64,000 bases of DNA from Ceratotherium simum simum (Eukaryota; Chordata; Mammalia; Perissodactyla; Rhinocerotidae), in NCBI RefSeq assembly GCF_000283155.1, contig NW_004454163.1, forward strand, positions 1,075,176 to 1,139,175, written 5' to 3'. Within the stretch, counting starts at the first letter, position 1, and each line of letters opens with the position of its first letter. The notes under the pieces were generated by a model. That model worked only from the letters and a program-made list of their open reading frames with translations, was not told the origin of the DNA and searched no databases. Below are positions 44,481 through 56,282 of the stretch, one piece after another. The translations under genes and the position numbers were made by a program.

Positions 44481-47400
44481 ACATTGGCCGAATATCCTCT
44501 TTTTGGTGCCAAGATTTACTTCAAACCAACTTTTAATTTTTTAGACCACATTTAAAACACAGATAGTGGGCTTTTATCTTTTGTTCAAAATACAAATATT
44601 CAAAAATACATTACTCTTTGAGTTTCTGCCCTTTTTTTTTTTTCTGTAGTAATAAATATTTGTTTGTTCCTGTGATGAAAGAGTGAGTCATAGACTGATA
44701 AAGCTCATAGATGGGTATTTCACTAGAAAAACTGTCCAGAGTTTTGGATACAGAAAGTCAAACTGAGATCCTATGAGAAATATAATCCCTCATTTCATTG
44801 TTTCCTTGAAACCAATGCTGTCATCTGGTAATAATATACCTACCTTTAATATTATTTGACTCAGTGGAGTTTTATGATGAGAAATAAATAGACCACAATT
44901 AACAGTTAAGCCATTGGTGGGTGTCTAAACTAGAGAAATTTGGTGTAATTTTAAAAAAGGAAAAAATATTTTACATAAAAATCATGTAGTTATAAAATTT
45001 AATATTTTGTTATATAATTTTTTAAAAACTACCCTCAAGTCTTGATGGGCCACCCCGTTTTGTTTGGAGGTTGAATGCAAGAATACCCACAGGCATAGTC
45101 AGTAGTTTCTCAAAAAGCATTTTGTGATATATATTTATTTTTCAAAAATGCACTTTGATGAAGGCCTAGGATTTTGTATCACAAACGTATAAGATTATCT
45201 TAGCCTGGGAGATATTTTAGGTGGGAGTAGCTAATTGCCTGCCTCTGTCATAAAGAAATCTTAATATAGTTCTTAAAGCACACTTTTGTGCAAAACTGCA
45301 ACCCAATGAGTCCACCAGGATGAGTCAGCCACAAAATACACCCTCTGATAATTAAATCTTTAAGTAGAATTGCTTAGTATTATCAATCTGGGTGCAGAAG
45401 AATGTGTACCAAAGATGCTGATTTTTCATTTCAGTTTATTGATTCTGAGCTATGCTTTCTCATATTAAACGAAAAGTTTAGCTGAGTCTTTAAAACGATT
45501 TACCAAATTATCAAATATGTTATTAATTATACATAAATAATACTAATATATGCATAAGGAAAAAACATTCAAGCAGTGCAGAAGTAATTCTCTCCTTTTC
45601 TCCAAATTTAGACTTATTGCACAGAGATAGTGACTTCTAAATATTTCTATTGTTATTTCTTTTGTAGGCCACCATTGTAATGTTAAAAATAACATACCCG
45701 CACCTTTATTTGCTCAGGAATTCACTAGACATGTATTACTTTCCTGCTTTTTCCCGACCACCATCTGATTTTGATAGGTACGTAATTTTGAATCATTCTG
45801 TGTTACCCTTATAACTTAGAAGCTATGCTTGAATCTGTATTTCTCACTGCATAGTTATGACTCTGTATTATGTAATGTGAGTAAATTAGCAGGCCCACAT
45901 TCCCGGCCACTTATTCTTTCTCCTTTTTGTCATTTCTGCTATTGCTTTTATAGGGGAGCAATATTAAACACTTGCACTCTAATCCTTAAATCAAGTGTTT
46001 CATGTTTTGTCAATGGGATGAGTCTTCTAAAAACCAATAAAAACCCCTTAAAGTTTATGATTATACTGTTATCATTCACTGCAGATTTTTCATTTCATCA
46101 TTAGAATGCATTCTTGCTTTCAGTGTCTTTTAATTTACACTCATTTACAATGTTAAATCCCTTATCTTACAAATGGGGACTACTTATAACAGCAGGAGTG
46201 AAGCAAGCCCGTTAATATTTGAGGTCTGGTTTCTGGTTGAGACAGAATTTTGTTCATATTTCACGTAAATAAAACTTACTTTGGGAATTGATTCTAAATT
46301 TATGTTATGAAGAAAGGCTGGGACTGTGTCTTTCAAAAGATGTGTTAGCAGTTGGGAGGGAGCAACCTGTTAGGTTAAGGTTTGTAGTTACTCTTTCTGG
46401 AAGTAAAAGAACAGATGGTTTCAGAGTGTCCACTGTTGTTTGCAGAGCTAGGAACTTGAATAGGGTAAAGAAGGGTCTGGTGTTTGTGTGTCTGTGTGCA
46501 TCCGTGTGTGGGGGTGTTTGTGGGTGTATTTAAAGAGAGGTTGGCCAGGGGACGGCGTCTTTATCAATAAGTAGATAGTGGGGTTATAAGAGTTACCGAC
46601 CATTGAGAAGTTTATTTGAGAAATTTTTATAGGTAATAAACTATATCAAATTTCCATTAAATAAATCAAAGGCAAGACTATGTGGAGTATATTTCAGACT
46701 TTGCAAAGAGTTTTACCCAGTTGTAAACTTTGCAGTAGTGATACGTTAAAGTGTTAGATGAATTGAAGGAGATGTGAAACTTTAGACACTAAACAAACAC
46801 TTTAGAAGAGCTATATCAATTTACATCCAAACTTCAAGTAAAAGGAAGCATTCCTATAGGGTTTGCCTGTCAGCACATTAACATTACAATTGTTTGTGTG
46901 TGTGCTTGTGTGTGATTAAAAAAGGTCAATATTATTTGATAAAATTTAAAATCTGGGATTGCTAAATATAAGAACAAATGGTACTAAAATATTTATATTT
47001 TTAGAGGATAAATCATACTGTAGATATAGTATAGATACAGACAAAGAAGCAAGGTGGATATTTTCTTCTTTGCATTTACCTACAATTATATTTCTTATAA
47101 TAATGAATTACATGTCTCAATGAGAGTTTGGAGTATATTAAAGAAAACAAATCAAATTAATAAATTGAATTTATCTAAAATGCTTGAACAGATAATGGAA
47201 GTCAGATTTATTTACTTATTTATTTATTTTCTTATTCATGCTAAAATTCATCCAGGAGGAATTAAGGTAACATAAATTAGAAATAAATTTCACACATACA
47301 TCAAGGAACATTTGCTATAATGTTAATTAAAAATTTTCTTTTGCTTTGTACTGCAAAACTTGAAGTAAAGATTTTATAACCCATCATTGGACCTGAAGTT

Positions 47401-47899
47401 ATTAAGAGATAAAGGTCGGGCAATCACAATCAGAGGGAGTATTAAATAGAATTATATAGGACCAGTAGTGGTATCTAGTTGTAAATATTCTAAACTTAAT
47501 GCATAAAGCTTCTTCCCAGAAAAGTGAATTATAGAACCTCAGAGGACATGCAGAAAATCGGAGCTCAGAAGCAGCGACATCGCATTGGGAGTTGACCAGC
47601 CTGCAGCTAGTCATATCTCTGACCCCACTTCCTGACTTTACTTTTTCTACTAAATCTGGTGTGTTCTAGCTTTCTTCTCCAAGACAGCAATAAAATGTCT
47701 ATATCAAGGGGTGCCAGTGAGCCCTATTTTGCCAAAGTCAATGGTTAGTTGTCTGTTGGCCACAGCCACCTCCTTGGAATTCTTACTTCTCTAGAAGTGT
47801 GTCATACCACCTTATTCTGCTACTCAATACTCATCAGTTTCCATCACTGGTTCCTGATCTACTAGTCCTCTAAATGTTGCAATGCCCCTAGACCCCTCC

Positions 47900-48240
47900 C
47901 CCTCTCCTCTTTTCTTTCTATTCTGTCTTTAGATGCACTTTTAAATCCTATGGTTTTAGACAGCATTTTACATGCTAATGAATCTCAAATCTATATTTTT
48001 GCCCATTATCTGTCATCTAAGTACAAACCATCTCTAAAGTGAAATCCTTCAAGTGCCTGCCTACTGGTCTCCTTGTGTCTTCTTTTGCTGCTCTGTAATA
48101 TACTCTCCACAAACCAACCAGACTGATATTTCTGAAGCCTTAAACAATTCTTGCTCCCCTTCTAAAACCCTGTTACTCCTATTGCAACGAGAATAAAATC
48201 CATCTATCTCAGACCTAATGTCTCCTTCAGAAAGACATAC
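47900..48240 (+). mobile_element. LINE-2 internal fragment
   Basis: 'aatgaatctcaaatctatat', 'gcctgcctactggtctcctt', 'aaccagactgatatttctga' and 'acgagaataaaatccatcta' follow the LINE-2 3' third. It is old and frame-broken. Confidence 0.55.
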
Positions 48241-49079
48241 ATCATTCACCAACCTGTACACACACATACTCATACATAGGGGTATGTAAGCATGTGTAAA
48301 TACTTTCTGAACCTTGAATGAACTGTATCATATTGGCAATGGTGATGGTACTAATGATGATGAAGATAGTGAGGAAACAATGTCCCGATTAGACATTTTG
48401 ATCTAGGGACACCACCAAGCTAATCAAACTAAAGATTGTGACACACTAGCTTCTACCCAGAAGTAAATAACGCCATGTTCTTCCCACACTGGTCTTGGGT
48501 CTGTCAGAAATAAGGTACCTAAAAATTTCAGAGTCTTGTTAAGCACTGTATAACAGGTTTATAAACGTTAAATGTATATGGATTTCTCACCAATATATAG
48601 TGTATCAGATCATCATGGAAACTTGGCTTGAATATGCAAAGATGATGTTCATTTCCTCTTTGCCACTCTCCCAGGCCCCTTTGTCCAGGATCTCTTTCAG
48701 CTTGGTTGCCAGAGGCAAACCCTTCTTGCCCAGAGGAGTCTCTGTCTTCCTTACCTTTCAAGAATCCTTTTCCTTAGACTTTTTTTTCCTTTGGAAGATG
48801 GCAAACTAATATAAAAACTTAATTCCTATTGATTTAATAGAAGTTAAAATCTTAATTTGAGCTCCCATCCAGTTATGTTTATGTACCTCTTGGAAGGTAT
48901 CGTATCTAACTGATAGTAATGTTTCAAGTAATGGGGAAATTTGGCAGTCCCCTCCGAGTGGCTGCAGACTGGGCTTTGGGTCTCTTTTCACTGTATCTGG
49001 TAATATAGCTCCCATCCCAGGAGGTCCTGCCATGATTATAGTAACCCCATTTAACATGGCAACATATCATACGGTATAT
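48241..49079. other. Single-copy DNA, no gene
   Basis: Frames of 66-83 codons overlap on both strands and have no support. No nameable repeat. Confidence 0.4.
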
Positions 49080-49320
49080 AAAATCAGATAAACCTGATTT
49101 TGAACTCTGGCTCTGATACTTCATCGTTTGGAAAAAAGCCCTTTATTTATTATACTTTTTTTATGTAAGAAAATTTTATCTACACTTTCTGAGCCTCAGT
49201 CTTTTAATCTTTAAAATAGGAATGATGCAATTTTCATTTCTGGCTTATTAGGAGAATTGTGATAATATTTTATGTGCCCATTATAAGAAGTGGTACTGCC
49301 AATTATTATAATACTATTCC
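49080..49320 (+). mobile_element. MIR SINE
   Basis: 'gattttgaactctggctctg', 'cactttctgagcctcagtct', 'aaaataggaatgatgcaatt' and 'ggagaattgtgataatattt' follow the sense MIR order, with a T-rich insertion after the head. Confidence 0.75.
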
Positions 49321-50363
49321 TGGGGAATTATTGACTGAAGTAGATTATTGGGCTTTACCTCAATCTTGAACTATACTTAGTCATAGGGATTGTTGAAAAT
49401 GCATCTAGATTTACCATGATAGGCTTGTCTACCTATCAGAAATTAGTCCCACCCCATAAGATACAAACAAAATGAAAGAAGTTCTTTGAGATTATGAGTG
49501 TTCCTTGAGAAGTGATGAGTATCCATTCAATTCTATTCCATCTTATTTTTCTATCCCTAGCATAGCTGATTTTTCTGATCATTTTCCTAATTTTTAATTA
49601 CTTTCAGAATATTGGGGTCACCGTGCACCCTCATACATTCTTAGAAAGTTAGTGCAAATACATAAGTGTATATACACATACATACATAATACACACAAGT
49701 ACATAGAGATACAGATATAGATACTAATAATTTTCCCTTTGAAACTTTTTGTGAAAAATATAATTAAGAGTCAAAAAGGTGTAGTGTATCACATAAAGGC
49801 TTAAGTTTGGATAACAGATTTTTTTAACTGCTGAAGTAAATGAAGCTAAGGTTGAGATTGAAGGTCCATATTCCCTTTCCTTTGTTTACCTTGTTTCATT
49901 TGTCTACCTGAAGTCTCAATAGCTTCAGTTATAAATAGATTCTAGATTTTGGTGAAAGTCAACTTCTCCTACTGTAATTCTGGATTGCACACTAATTAGG
50001 CTCTGTTACTAAGCAGATGAAGCTCTCAAAAGATACTTTCCATACTCATAGCTTGTTTAATATCAACATATTTCTAATTAGAAGATTTCCATCTTTCCCA
50101 TTTTCCCTGAATGGCCCCCTGTGTATGAAGTTTGGCATACTTTGATGACCATATAATATATTTATTCCTGTGAAAAATTTTAGACCTTAAAAGGTTGAAA
50201 GAATAATCCTTTGTACACTTTTCTTTCTACCACCTACTTAAGAAATAAAACATTTCCATTCCATTGAAATCTTTTCTAATAAGTAAGCACTGGGCTTAAC
50301 TTGGTATTCTTAGATTTTGGAAAGTATTACATTTTATAGCATATATGTTTTATCCCTAAAAAG
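49321..50363. other. Single-copy AT-rich DNA, no gene
   Basis: An irregular (CA/TA)n stretch lies at about 49665-49725. Nothing else recognised. Confidence 0.4.
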
Positions 50364-50372
50364 TATATTTTT

Positions 50373-50629
50373 GGAGCTGGCCCAGTGGCGTAGTGGTTAA
50401 GTTCAGGTGCTCCACTTTGGTGGCCCGGGGTTCGCAGGTTTGGATCCTGGGCGTGGACCTACGCACCACTTATCAAGCCATGCCGTGGCAGGCGTCCCAC
50501 ATACAAAGTAAAGGAAGATGGGCACGGATGTTAGCCCAGGGCCAATCTTCCTCAGCAAAAAGAGGAGGATTGGCGACAGGTGTTAGCTCAGGGCTAGTCT
50601 TCCTCACCAAAAAAAAAAATAGATATATA
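50373..50629 (+). mobile_element. ERE SINE, two 3' units
   Basis: The head is 'ggagctggcccagtggcgta', with B-box area 'caggtttggatcctgggcgt', body 'tcaagccatgccgtggcagg' and two 3' units ('gatgggcacggatgttagcc' and 'gattggcgacaggtgttagc'), then an A-rich and (AT)n tail. The flank tatattttt at 50364-50372 and again in the T-rich stretch after the tail is a probable TSD. A 108-codon frame here is only the SINE. Confidence 0.94.
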
Positions 50630-51656
50630 TATATTTTTTTCATTTTATTGATGTCTAGTCAAATGATATGTTGTCTGCATTATTTTGCAAACTGCTATTT
50701 TTGTTCAGTGTATTTTTGAGCAGAATTCATCTTGGAACATATAACTCATGTACAGCCATCTCACAGCTATTGAATAAATACAATATTTGCATCTGTTTTT
50801 CACTTCTTAGAAATTTAGATTGTTGCTAAATTTCTTTATATAAGCATTTCTATGTACATACCTACTTGTGTACTTGCATGCGATTGCCTCCCTAGAGAAA
50901 AACTGCTGGGTCTTAGAGTATGTACATCTTCGTTTTTCTATGTATTGTCAAATTACCCTTCAAATTGGTTGTACCCATCTACATTCCTACCAGCAGGTTG
51001 TAAAAATATATTTGCTCCACATCCTTGTCAAAACATGTTATTTTCAGACTAAACGTTGCCAGTCTGAGCGTGAAATTTTTCCTTACTGTAGTTTTACCTT
51101 GCATTCCTCTTGTTACTACTGAGGTTGAATATTTTTAAACACCAATCACATTTCCTGTCCTTTGCATTCCTTGCTGTTATATTTTGTCCACTTTTTAAAA
51201 TTTTTATTTCCCTTCCTTCCTTCATTTTTTTTTCCTACCAGATTTACCACAGTTTATTTTATATTCTGCACACTAGCTCTTTGTCTGTTTTATGCCTTGC
51301 CAGTATTTCTCCCAATCTCCAGATTGCCTTTTTATGTGTGTGTGTAATTTGATGTAAATACTTTTACAAAGTATATTTTATGGTTTGCACATTATGTATC
51401 TTTTTAAAGGAGTCCACTCTGATCCTGAAGTCATAAATATATTCTATATTTATGTCAAAATTTAGGTTTTGATTTTCCGATTAAAATCTTTGTGTTTGGA
51501 CTTGATTTTTTTCCCAAATGAGTGACAATTTTTTCAGTGTCTTGAATTAAATATGCCATTGTTTCATCCCTCATCAGCAATACCACTTATTTAAAATAAT
51601 ATTTACATACATTGCTGGATGCATTACTAAACGCTTTGCTATCAATTTCAATTCAG

Positions 51657-51710
51657 TTCTATTCTATTCTATTCTATTCTATTCTATTCTATTCTATTCT
51701 ATTCTATTCT
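51657..51710. repeat. (ATTCT)10 pentanucleotide microsatellite
   Basis: Ten perfect ATTCT units at 51661-51710, preceded by 'ttct'. A decayed stretch of similar pentamers (tatcc, atcct, gtcct) continues to about 51827. Confidence 0.95.
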
Positions 51711-51827
51711 TGCCTATTGTAGTCTATCTTGTCTTCTCCTCATCTATCCTAACATCTTATCTAATCCTGTCCTATATTCCTGTCTGCTCTAGCCTATCCC
51801 ATCCTATCCTGTCCTGTTCACCTCTTT
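51711..51827. repeat. Decayed pentanucleotide tract
   Basis: Pyrimidine-rich pentamers such as 'ctatc', 'tatcc', 'atcct' and 'gtcct' in near five-base phase follow the pure array and look like an older, mutated part of the same repeat. Confidence 0.65.
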
Positions 51828-52723
51828 GTGACTGGGCCAATACAACACAATCTGAATTATTTCTAATATTATATCTTTATAATTATTAAAACCTCATCTG
51901 TAGATTTGTCTATCAGAATCATCTTTGCTCTTCTTGGTCTCTTTTTTTAATATACCTGTTTTTAACCACCTTACTTAAAACATTGTGTTCCTTAAAACAC
52001 TGTGCTAACTGGCAATTCATTTAAAAATTAATTTGGGGAGAAGTGGCATCCTTAATATTTTGAGCCTTCCTATCCATAAACTCTTCATTTATATCTCTTC
52101 ATTTAATTAATTCTTCATTAAACTCTTTTGATACAAATTTTATATATTTTTATATTTTTACATATATTCTATGTATCTTTTATACTGGGCTACAATTAAA
52201 ATTATCTTTAAAAAATTACATTTCTAGTAGGAGTGATTTATAGAAATGACATCTAGAAGTCTTATTGCACAAGCTTAATAATTTGCGTAAATTGTCCTTA
52301 GTGTCTATTAGATGTTCTATGTAACTGTACCACTGACATTCTTTATTTACAAACTTTTATATTTCTTTTTACTTTTTTTTAGTTAGCTGATTATTCCTTT
52401 CAAGGTATATGTTGGATATAAACCATGTTAATTATCAATCTTGTTTACTTTCAGATTTTAAAGGATGGGTTATGATTTTTACCAGAAGTGCTAAATACCA
52501 TTATTAGTTGCTCTGTTTTTTGGTTTTATTTAAGTATCCTATATCAGATTAAAGAAGATCTCTGTTTTATGAAATTCTCGGGATAAACCTGACTTTGGCT
52601 TTTTTGTTTTAGTTCTCTAATAAATTCAGTTTGAGAATATATTGGTTTGGACACTTACTTCAACATACAAAAATGTGGTCCAAATTTTTTTGGTCTATCC
52701 TTGTCCTCTTTTGGTTTCTAGAA

Positions 52724-52992
52724 CAATGCTACTCAAAGTGTAATGTATGACTTGGTGCCGGTTTTGTGGTTCTGGTTTTGAACTGTTTATTACTGGGTCA
52801 CAATAAAATAAGGACCTAGAGCCAGAATATGAATTAACTATATCATTATGCATGACAAGTTTAGTTCAGCTATTTTTTGAAGCAAGTCTTTCTCAATGAA
52901 GGAGGCAGCACATTGATTTCTTTTCTAGTGCAAATGCCTTATTTGATTGCTGATCAATAAGAAACAGCTGACTGGCTAATTTGATAACACTA
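52724..52992. mobile_element. Non-autonomous hAT element
   Basis: The ends 'caatgctactcaaagtg' and, on the other strand, 'tagtgttatcaaatta' are diverged copies of the hAT terminus (CAGTGGTTCTCAAA type). The 8-bp flanks ttctagaa (52716-52723) and ctctaggg (52993-53000) share the hAT target core NTCTAGAN. It is about 270 bp long, without coding capacity. I cannot name the subfamily. Confidence 0.6.
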
Positions 52993-53737
52993 CTCTAGGG
53001 TAAACTAACTATGAAATGGGTTTGGTCATATCTTTCTTCTACTTCCCATAAGAATTTTTTAAAGTAATTATCAATTTCTTGAATGTTTTAACAATTAAAT
53101 TTTAAAATCAATTTTTTCTGGTTGTCTTGTAAGTGTGTGTATTGGGGATAGATTTCAAACTTCTGATGGAATATTATAATAGCTATTATTATATTAAAAT
53201 TTTTCTTCTTGAGTTATTTGTTAAATTACCCTTTCTTGGAAATTTTCCAAGTCATTTAAGTTTTATATTCTTTTGGATAAATATATTCATTGTACTTTTA
53301 TATCATTTTTAATCTATTCTATGTCTCTAACATTGTCTCCTCTTTTGGGACCCAATGATGTTCAATACCGACATTTTTTCTTTTCCATATCAATCTAGAC
53401 AGAAGTGTATCTATATTATCAGGTTTCATATAGAATCTACTTTTGGTTTATTAGTTCTATTCAAAAAATTTTCTATTTAATTAGCTTCTACTCTTACCTT
53501 ATTTTCATGTTTCTTCTTTATTTCAGCTTATCCTGTTCTTTTTCATTTCTGAAGTTGATTACTAAGGTATTTAATTTTAAAACTTTTTCAGTTCTGATAT
53601 ATATTTAATCTATAATATTTTGCACACAATACCTAACATTTTACATACATATGTAACAAAATGTAGAGTAAAACAATACTTATAACCTCTGACAAAAATA
53701 TACAAGAATTTTAAAGCATTAAAAGCACTTTGTCTAC

Positions 53738-54690
53738 TGATGTTGGCCTCATGGAGGAGTGAGTTGCTCCCTTTGTCTCTCTCCTCTAAGTTACAACCAG
53801 GAGGACATTCAAAGACGAGCAAAGGATTCTCTGCTTAACACAGCAGAATGCCTGCGAGATCCATACATCTATACATCTGGAGCTGAGTGGACTGGAACTA
53901 GTGGAGGTGGTGGAACCAGTGGAGCGGTGGTGGCAGCAGCTCCTGAGACCAGAGGATCCAGGAACAGTGGTAATGCCTGTGAACAGAGGCCCCAGGCACC
54001 CGGCGGCTCTAAGAACCGCCACAGCACCCACGATCAAAGGCTTGAAGAACCACAGTGTGTCTGTGACTTAGCCCCTTGCGCCTCCCGCTGTGGTGGCACT
54101 GCTGACACCAGCCCTTACAGTAGTGGGGGTTACATCCAAGACCCTAGTACTCCTGGCAGCAGTGGCTGTGCCTGTGACCTGAAGTTCCAGGAACCACACC
54201 ATCACCTGAGACCACAGGCTCCAGGAACCACAGTGGCTTCTGCGACCCACCTGTCCCTCCCTTGTGGTGGTGGTGATGGTGGTGCCTGCACCTTTGGCCG
54301 ACCTGACAATAGTGGTGACACTTGTGAAAGCAGCACCCCTGGCAGCAGCAGTGCCAGAAAACCCAAGAGCAGTAACACAGGTGGCACTCACAGCAGCAGC
54401 ACCCAAGGCCATGGAGAGCCTGGTAACAGTGACAACAGAGCCCACAAAGCCCATGACCCTGGTCCCCCACAGCTGCAGCGGTGCCCACAGCTACAGCCCT
54501 CTCACCTACGGCAACTAAGCTTGCAGACCCAACAAACTCAGATGTGGCAGAGATGCCTGTGACCCCAACTGCTGCCCTACCCCCCACCACGGTGCAGGGA
54601 CTTACAGTGCAGATAACTCTGGAAGTAGCAGAGGTTCTTACCAGTCCACAGGACTGGTGACAATGCCTGTGACTCCAGTAACACTGTAAG
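53738..54690 (+). mobile_element. GC-rich 5' leader of the LINE-1
   Basis: This leader stands out from the AT-rich surroundings. It is built of degenerate triplet-like runs (ggtggtgg, cagcagcag, accaccac) and repeats the phrase 'cctgtgac/cctgtgaa' at about 53976, 54170, 54556 and 54665, with 'ctgtgac' also at 54061. Because stop codons are rare in such DNA, a 267-codon frame is open on the plus strand (53759-54562) and frames of 128 and 194 codons are open on the minus strand (54068-54728). The plus frame is Ser/Gly/Pro/Thr-rich and ends before ORF1. I read it as the 5' UTR and promoter region of the element, not as a gene. Confidence 0.6.
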
Positions 54691-55829
54691 ATGCAAGGCA
54701 CCGGCAACCTTGGAGGCACAAGCAGCACAACAAGGGGACTAACAATACCTCTGGCAGAGACAGTGGAGGGTGGAAAGCACAGGCTCTCAAATACAGCCAG
54801 AAGCAGCTCAGAATCAAAGAAAACAAAGCCTTCCCTAAATAAGAAAGGTGAAAGATGTTTGCTACTACAAATGCATCAGCAGAGGAACAACTCATCAAGC
54901 ACCATGAAAAATTACAGTAACACAGTATCACGTAAAGAAAACGACAATTCTCCAGAAACCAAACTTGAAGTCATGAAATATTGCCATCTAACCGATAGAG
55001 AATTCAAAATAGCTGTCATGAAGAAACTCAATGAGTGACAAGAAAAGTCAGAAAGATAGTACAGTGAGCTCAGGAACAAAATTAATGAACAGAAGGAGTA
55101 CTTCACCAAAGAGACTGAAACTCTAAAAAAAACCAAACAGAAATTCTGGAGATGAAGAACACAATTAATGAGATGAAAAATAATGCAGAAAGCATTCAAC
55201 ATAAAGCAGACAATATGGAAGAGAGAATTAGTGAGTTCAAAGAAATAAATCTAGAAATGATTCAGGTGGAAGAAGAGAGAGAATTAAGATTTTTTAAAAA
55301 TGGAGAAATTCTATGAGAAATATCTGACTCAATTAGGAAAAGCAACATAAAGATAATGGGTATCCAAGAAAAAAAAGGAGGGGAAAAAGTAGTAGAAAGC
55401 TTATTTAAAGAAAAAAATAACTGAGAACTTCTCAAACCTTGGGAAGGAATTGGGTGTATAATTACATATAGCTAACAGAATACCTAATTATCTCAATGCA
55501 AAAGGACCTTCTCCAAGGCACATTATATTAAAACTGTTAAAAGTCAATGACAAAGAAATAATTTTAAGAGCAGCCAGAGAGAAAAAAACAATAACCTACA
55601 AAGGAAACTTCATTAGGCAGAAAGTCTACAGATGGGGAGAGAGTGGAATGATATATTCAAAATACTGAAAGATAAAAACTGTCAGCCAAGAATATGCTAT
55701 ATAGGAAAGTTATCCTTCAGATATAAAGTAGAAATAAAGCCTTTCCCAGACAAACAAAAGCTGAGGGAGTTCATTGTCACTAGACCTGCCCTACCTGAAA
55801 CAAAAAGACAAACATTTACAAAGCCTTGA
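54691..55829 (+). pseudogene. LINE-1 ORF1 remnant
   Basis: ORF1 protein is the RNA-binding trimeric chaperone of LINE-1. The first 115 codons (54691-55035) are open: a Ser/Lys-rich head, then 'LTDREFKIAVMKKLNE', the start of the coiled coil. A stop follows and the rest is spread over several frames: coiled coil to about 55260, the RRM region around 'kimgiqekk' (55351-55380), and the C-terminal domain with RPSPRHI-like sequence. The last 65 codons are open (55632-55829), containing GREWNDIF, PFPDKQKLREF and RPALPE, all conserved ORF1 motifs. At least three stops or frameshifts make it non-functional. Confidence 0.85.
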
Positions 55830-56282
55830 GCAAGGTGATAAGTAGACAGACAGAATCAGAAAATTGCAACTCTATATCAGAATAGGTTAGTAAACAATTA
55901 TAACATAAAGGCTAAAGGGAAAGAAAGCATCAAAAATAACTATAAGCAATTCAATTTCATCACAGACTCACAACACAAAAAACGATAATTTGTGACAACA
56001 AAAAACATAGGAGGGGAAGAGGGAAAGGATGGAACCTGCATAGGAAAATGGAGATAAAATGCTATCAGCAGAGAAAGGACCAGCTCAGCTATGAGATCTT
56101 TTATACAAACCTCATGGTAACCACAAGACGAAAATTCAGAGCACAGTCACAAAACATAAAAAAAGAAAAAACTGAGAAATACACCACAGAAAACCACTAA
56201 ACTGAAATGGCAGACAGAAACACAAGGAAAAAGAAAAAGAAAAATACAGAGCAACCAGACAACAAAAGACATAATGGCAATA

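Larger units (their letters stand above)
42371..47895. other. Longest repeat-poor block, no gene recognised
   Basis: About 5.5 kb with only AT microsatellite DNA (42848-42892), a T-run at about 44632-44643, a (TTTA)n run near 47212-47230 and no mobile element I can name. Frames of 70-111 codons exist but none shows a domain, Kozak context with splice sites, or a CpG-rich promoter. The stretch 43300-44480 is entered separately as a candidate enhancer. Confidence 0.45.
50640..53737 (-). mobile_element. Old LINE-1 (L1M), ORF2 region, minus strand, left part
   Basis: Antisense ORF2 phrases recur through the whole stretch: 'gaacatataactcatgtaca', 'actgctgggtcttagagtat', 'ctacattcctaccagcaggt', 'cacatccttgtcaaaacatg', 'tttccttactgtagttttac' and 'gaatctacttttggtttatt'. 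Strong divergence and deletions leave no frame. It is cut at about 53738 by a younger plus-strand LINE-1, and antisense sequence resumes at about 59873. It also hosts an (ATTCT)n array and a hAT element. Confidence 0.7.

Noticed and set aside
45655..45790. Possible exon after 'cttttgtag'
   Set aside because: The acceptor-like motif is not followed by a sustained open frame with a matching donor, and the polypyrimidine tract is weak.
54144..54728. 194-codon Cys/His-rich minus-strand frame
   Set aside because: It lies in the triplet-like GC-rich LINE-1 leader; Cys/His richness follows from complementing ggc/gtg-type runs. It is kept only as part of the leader finding, not as a gene.
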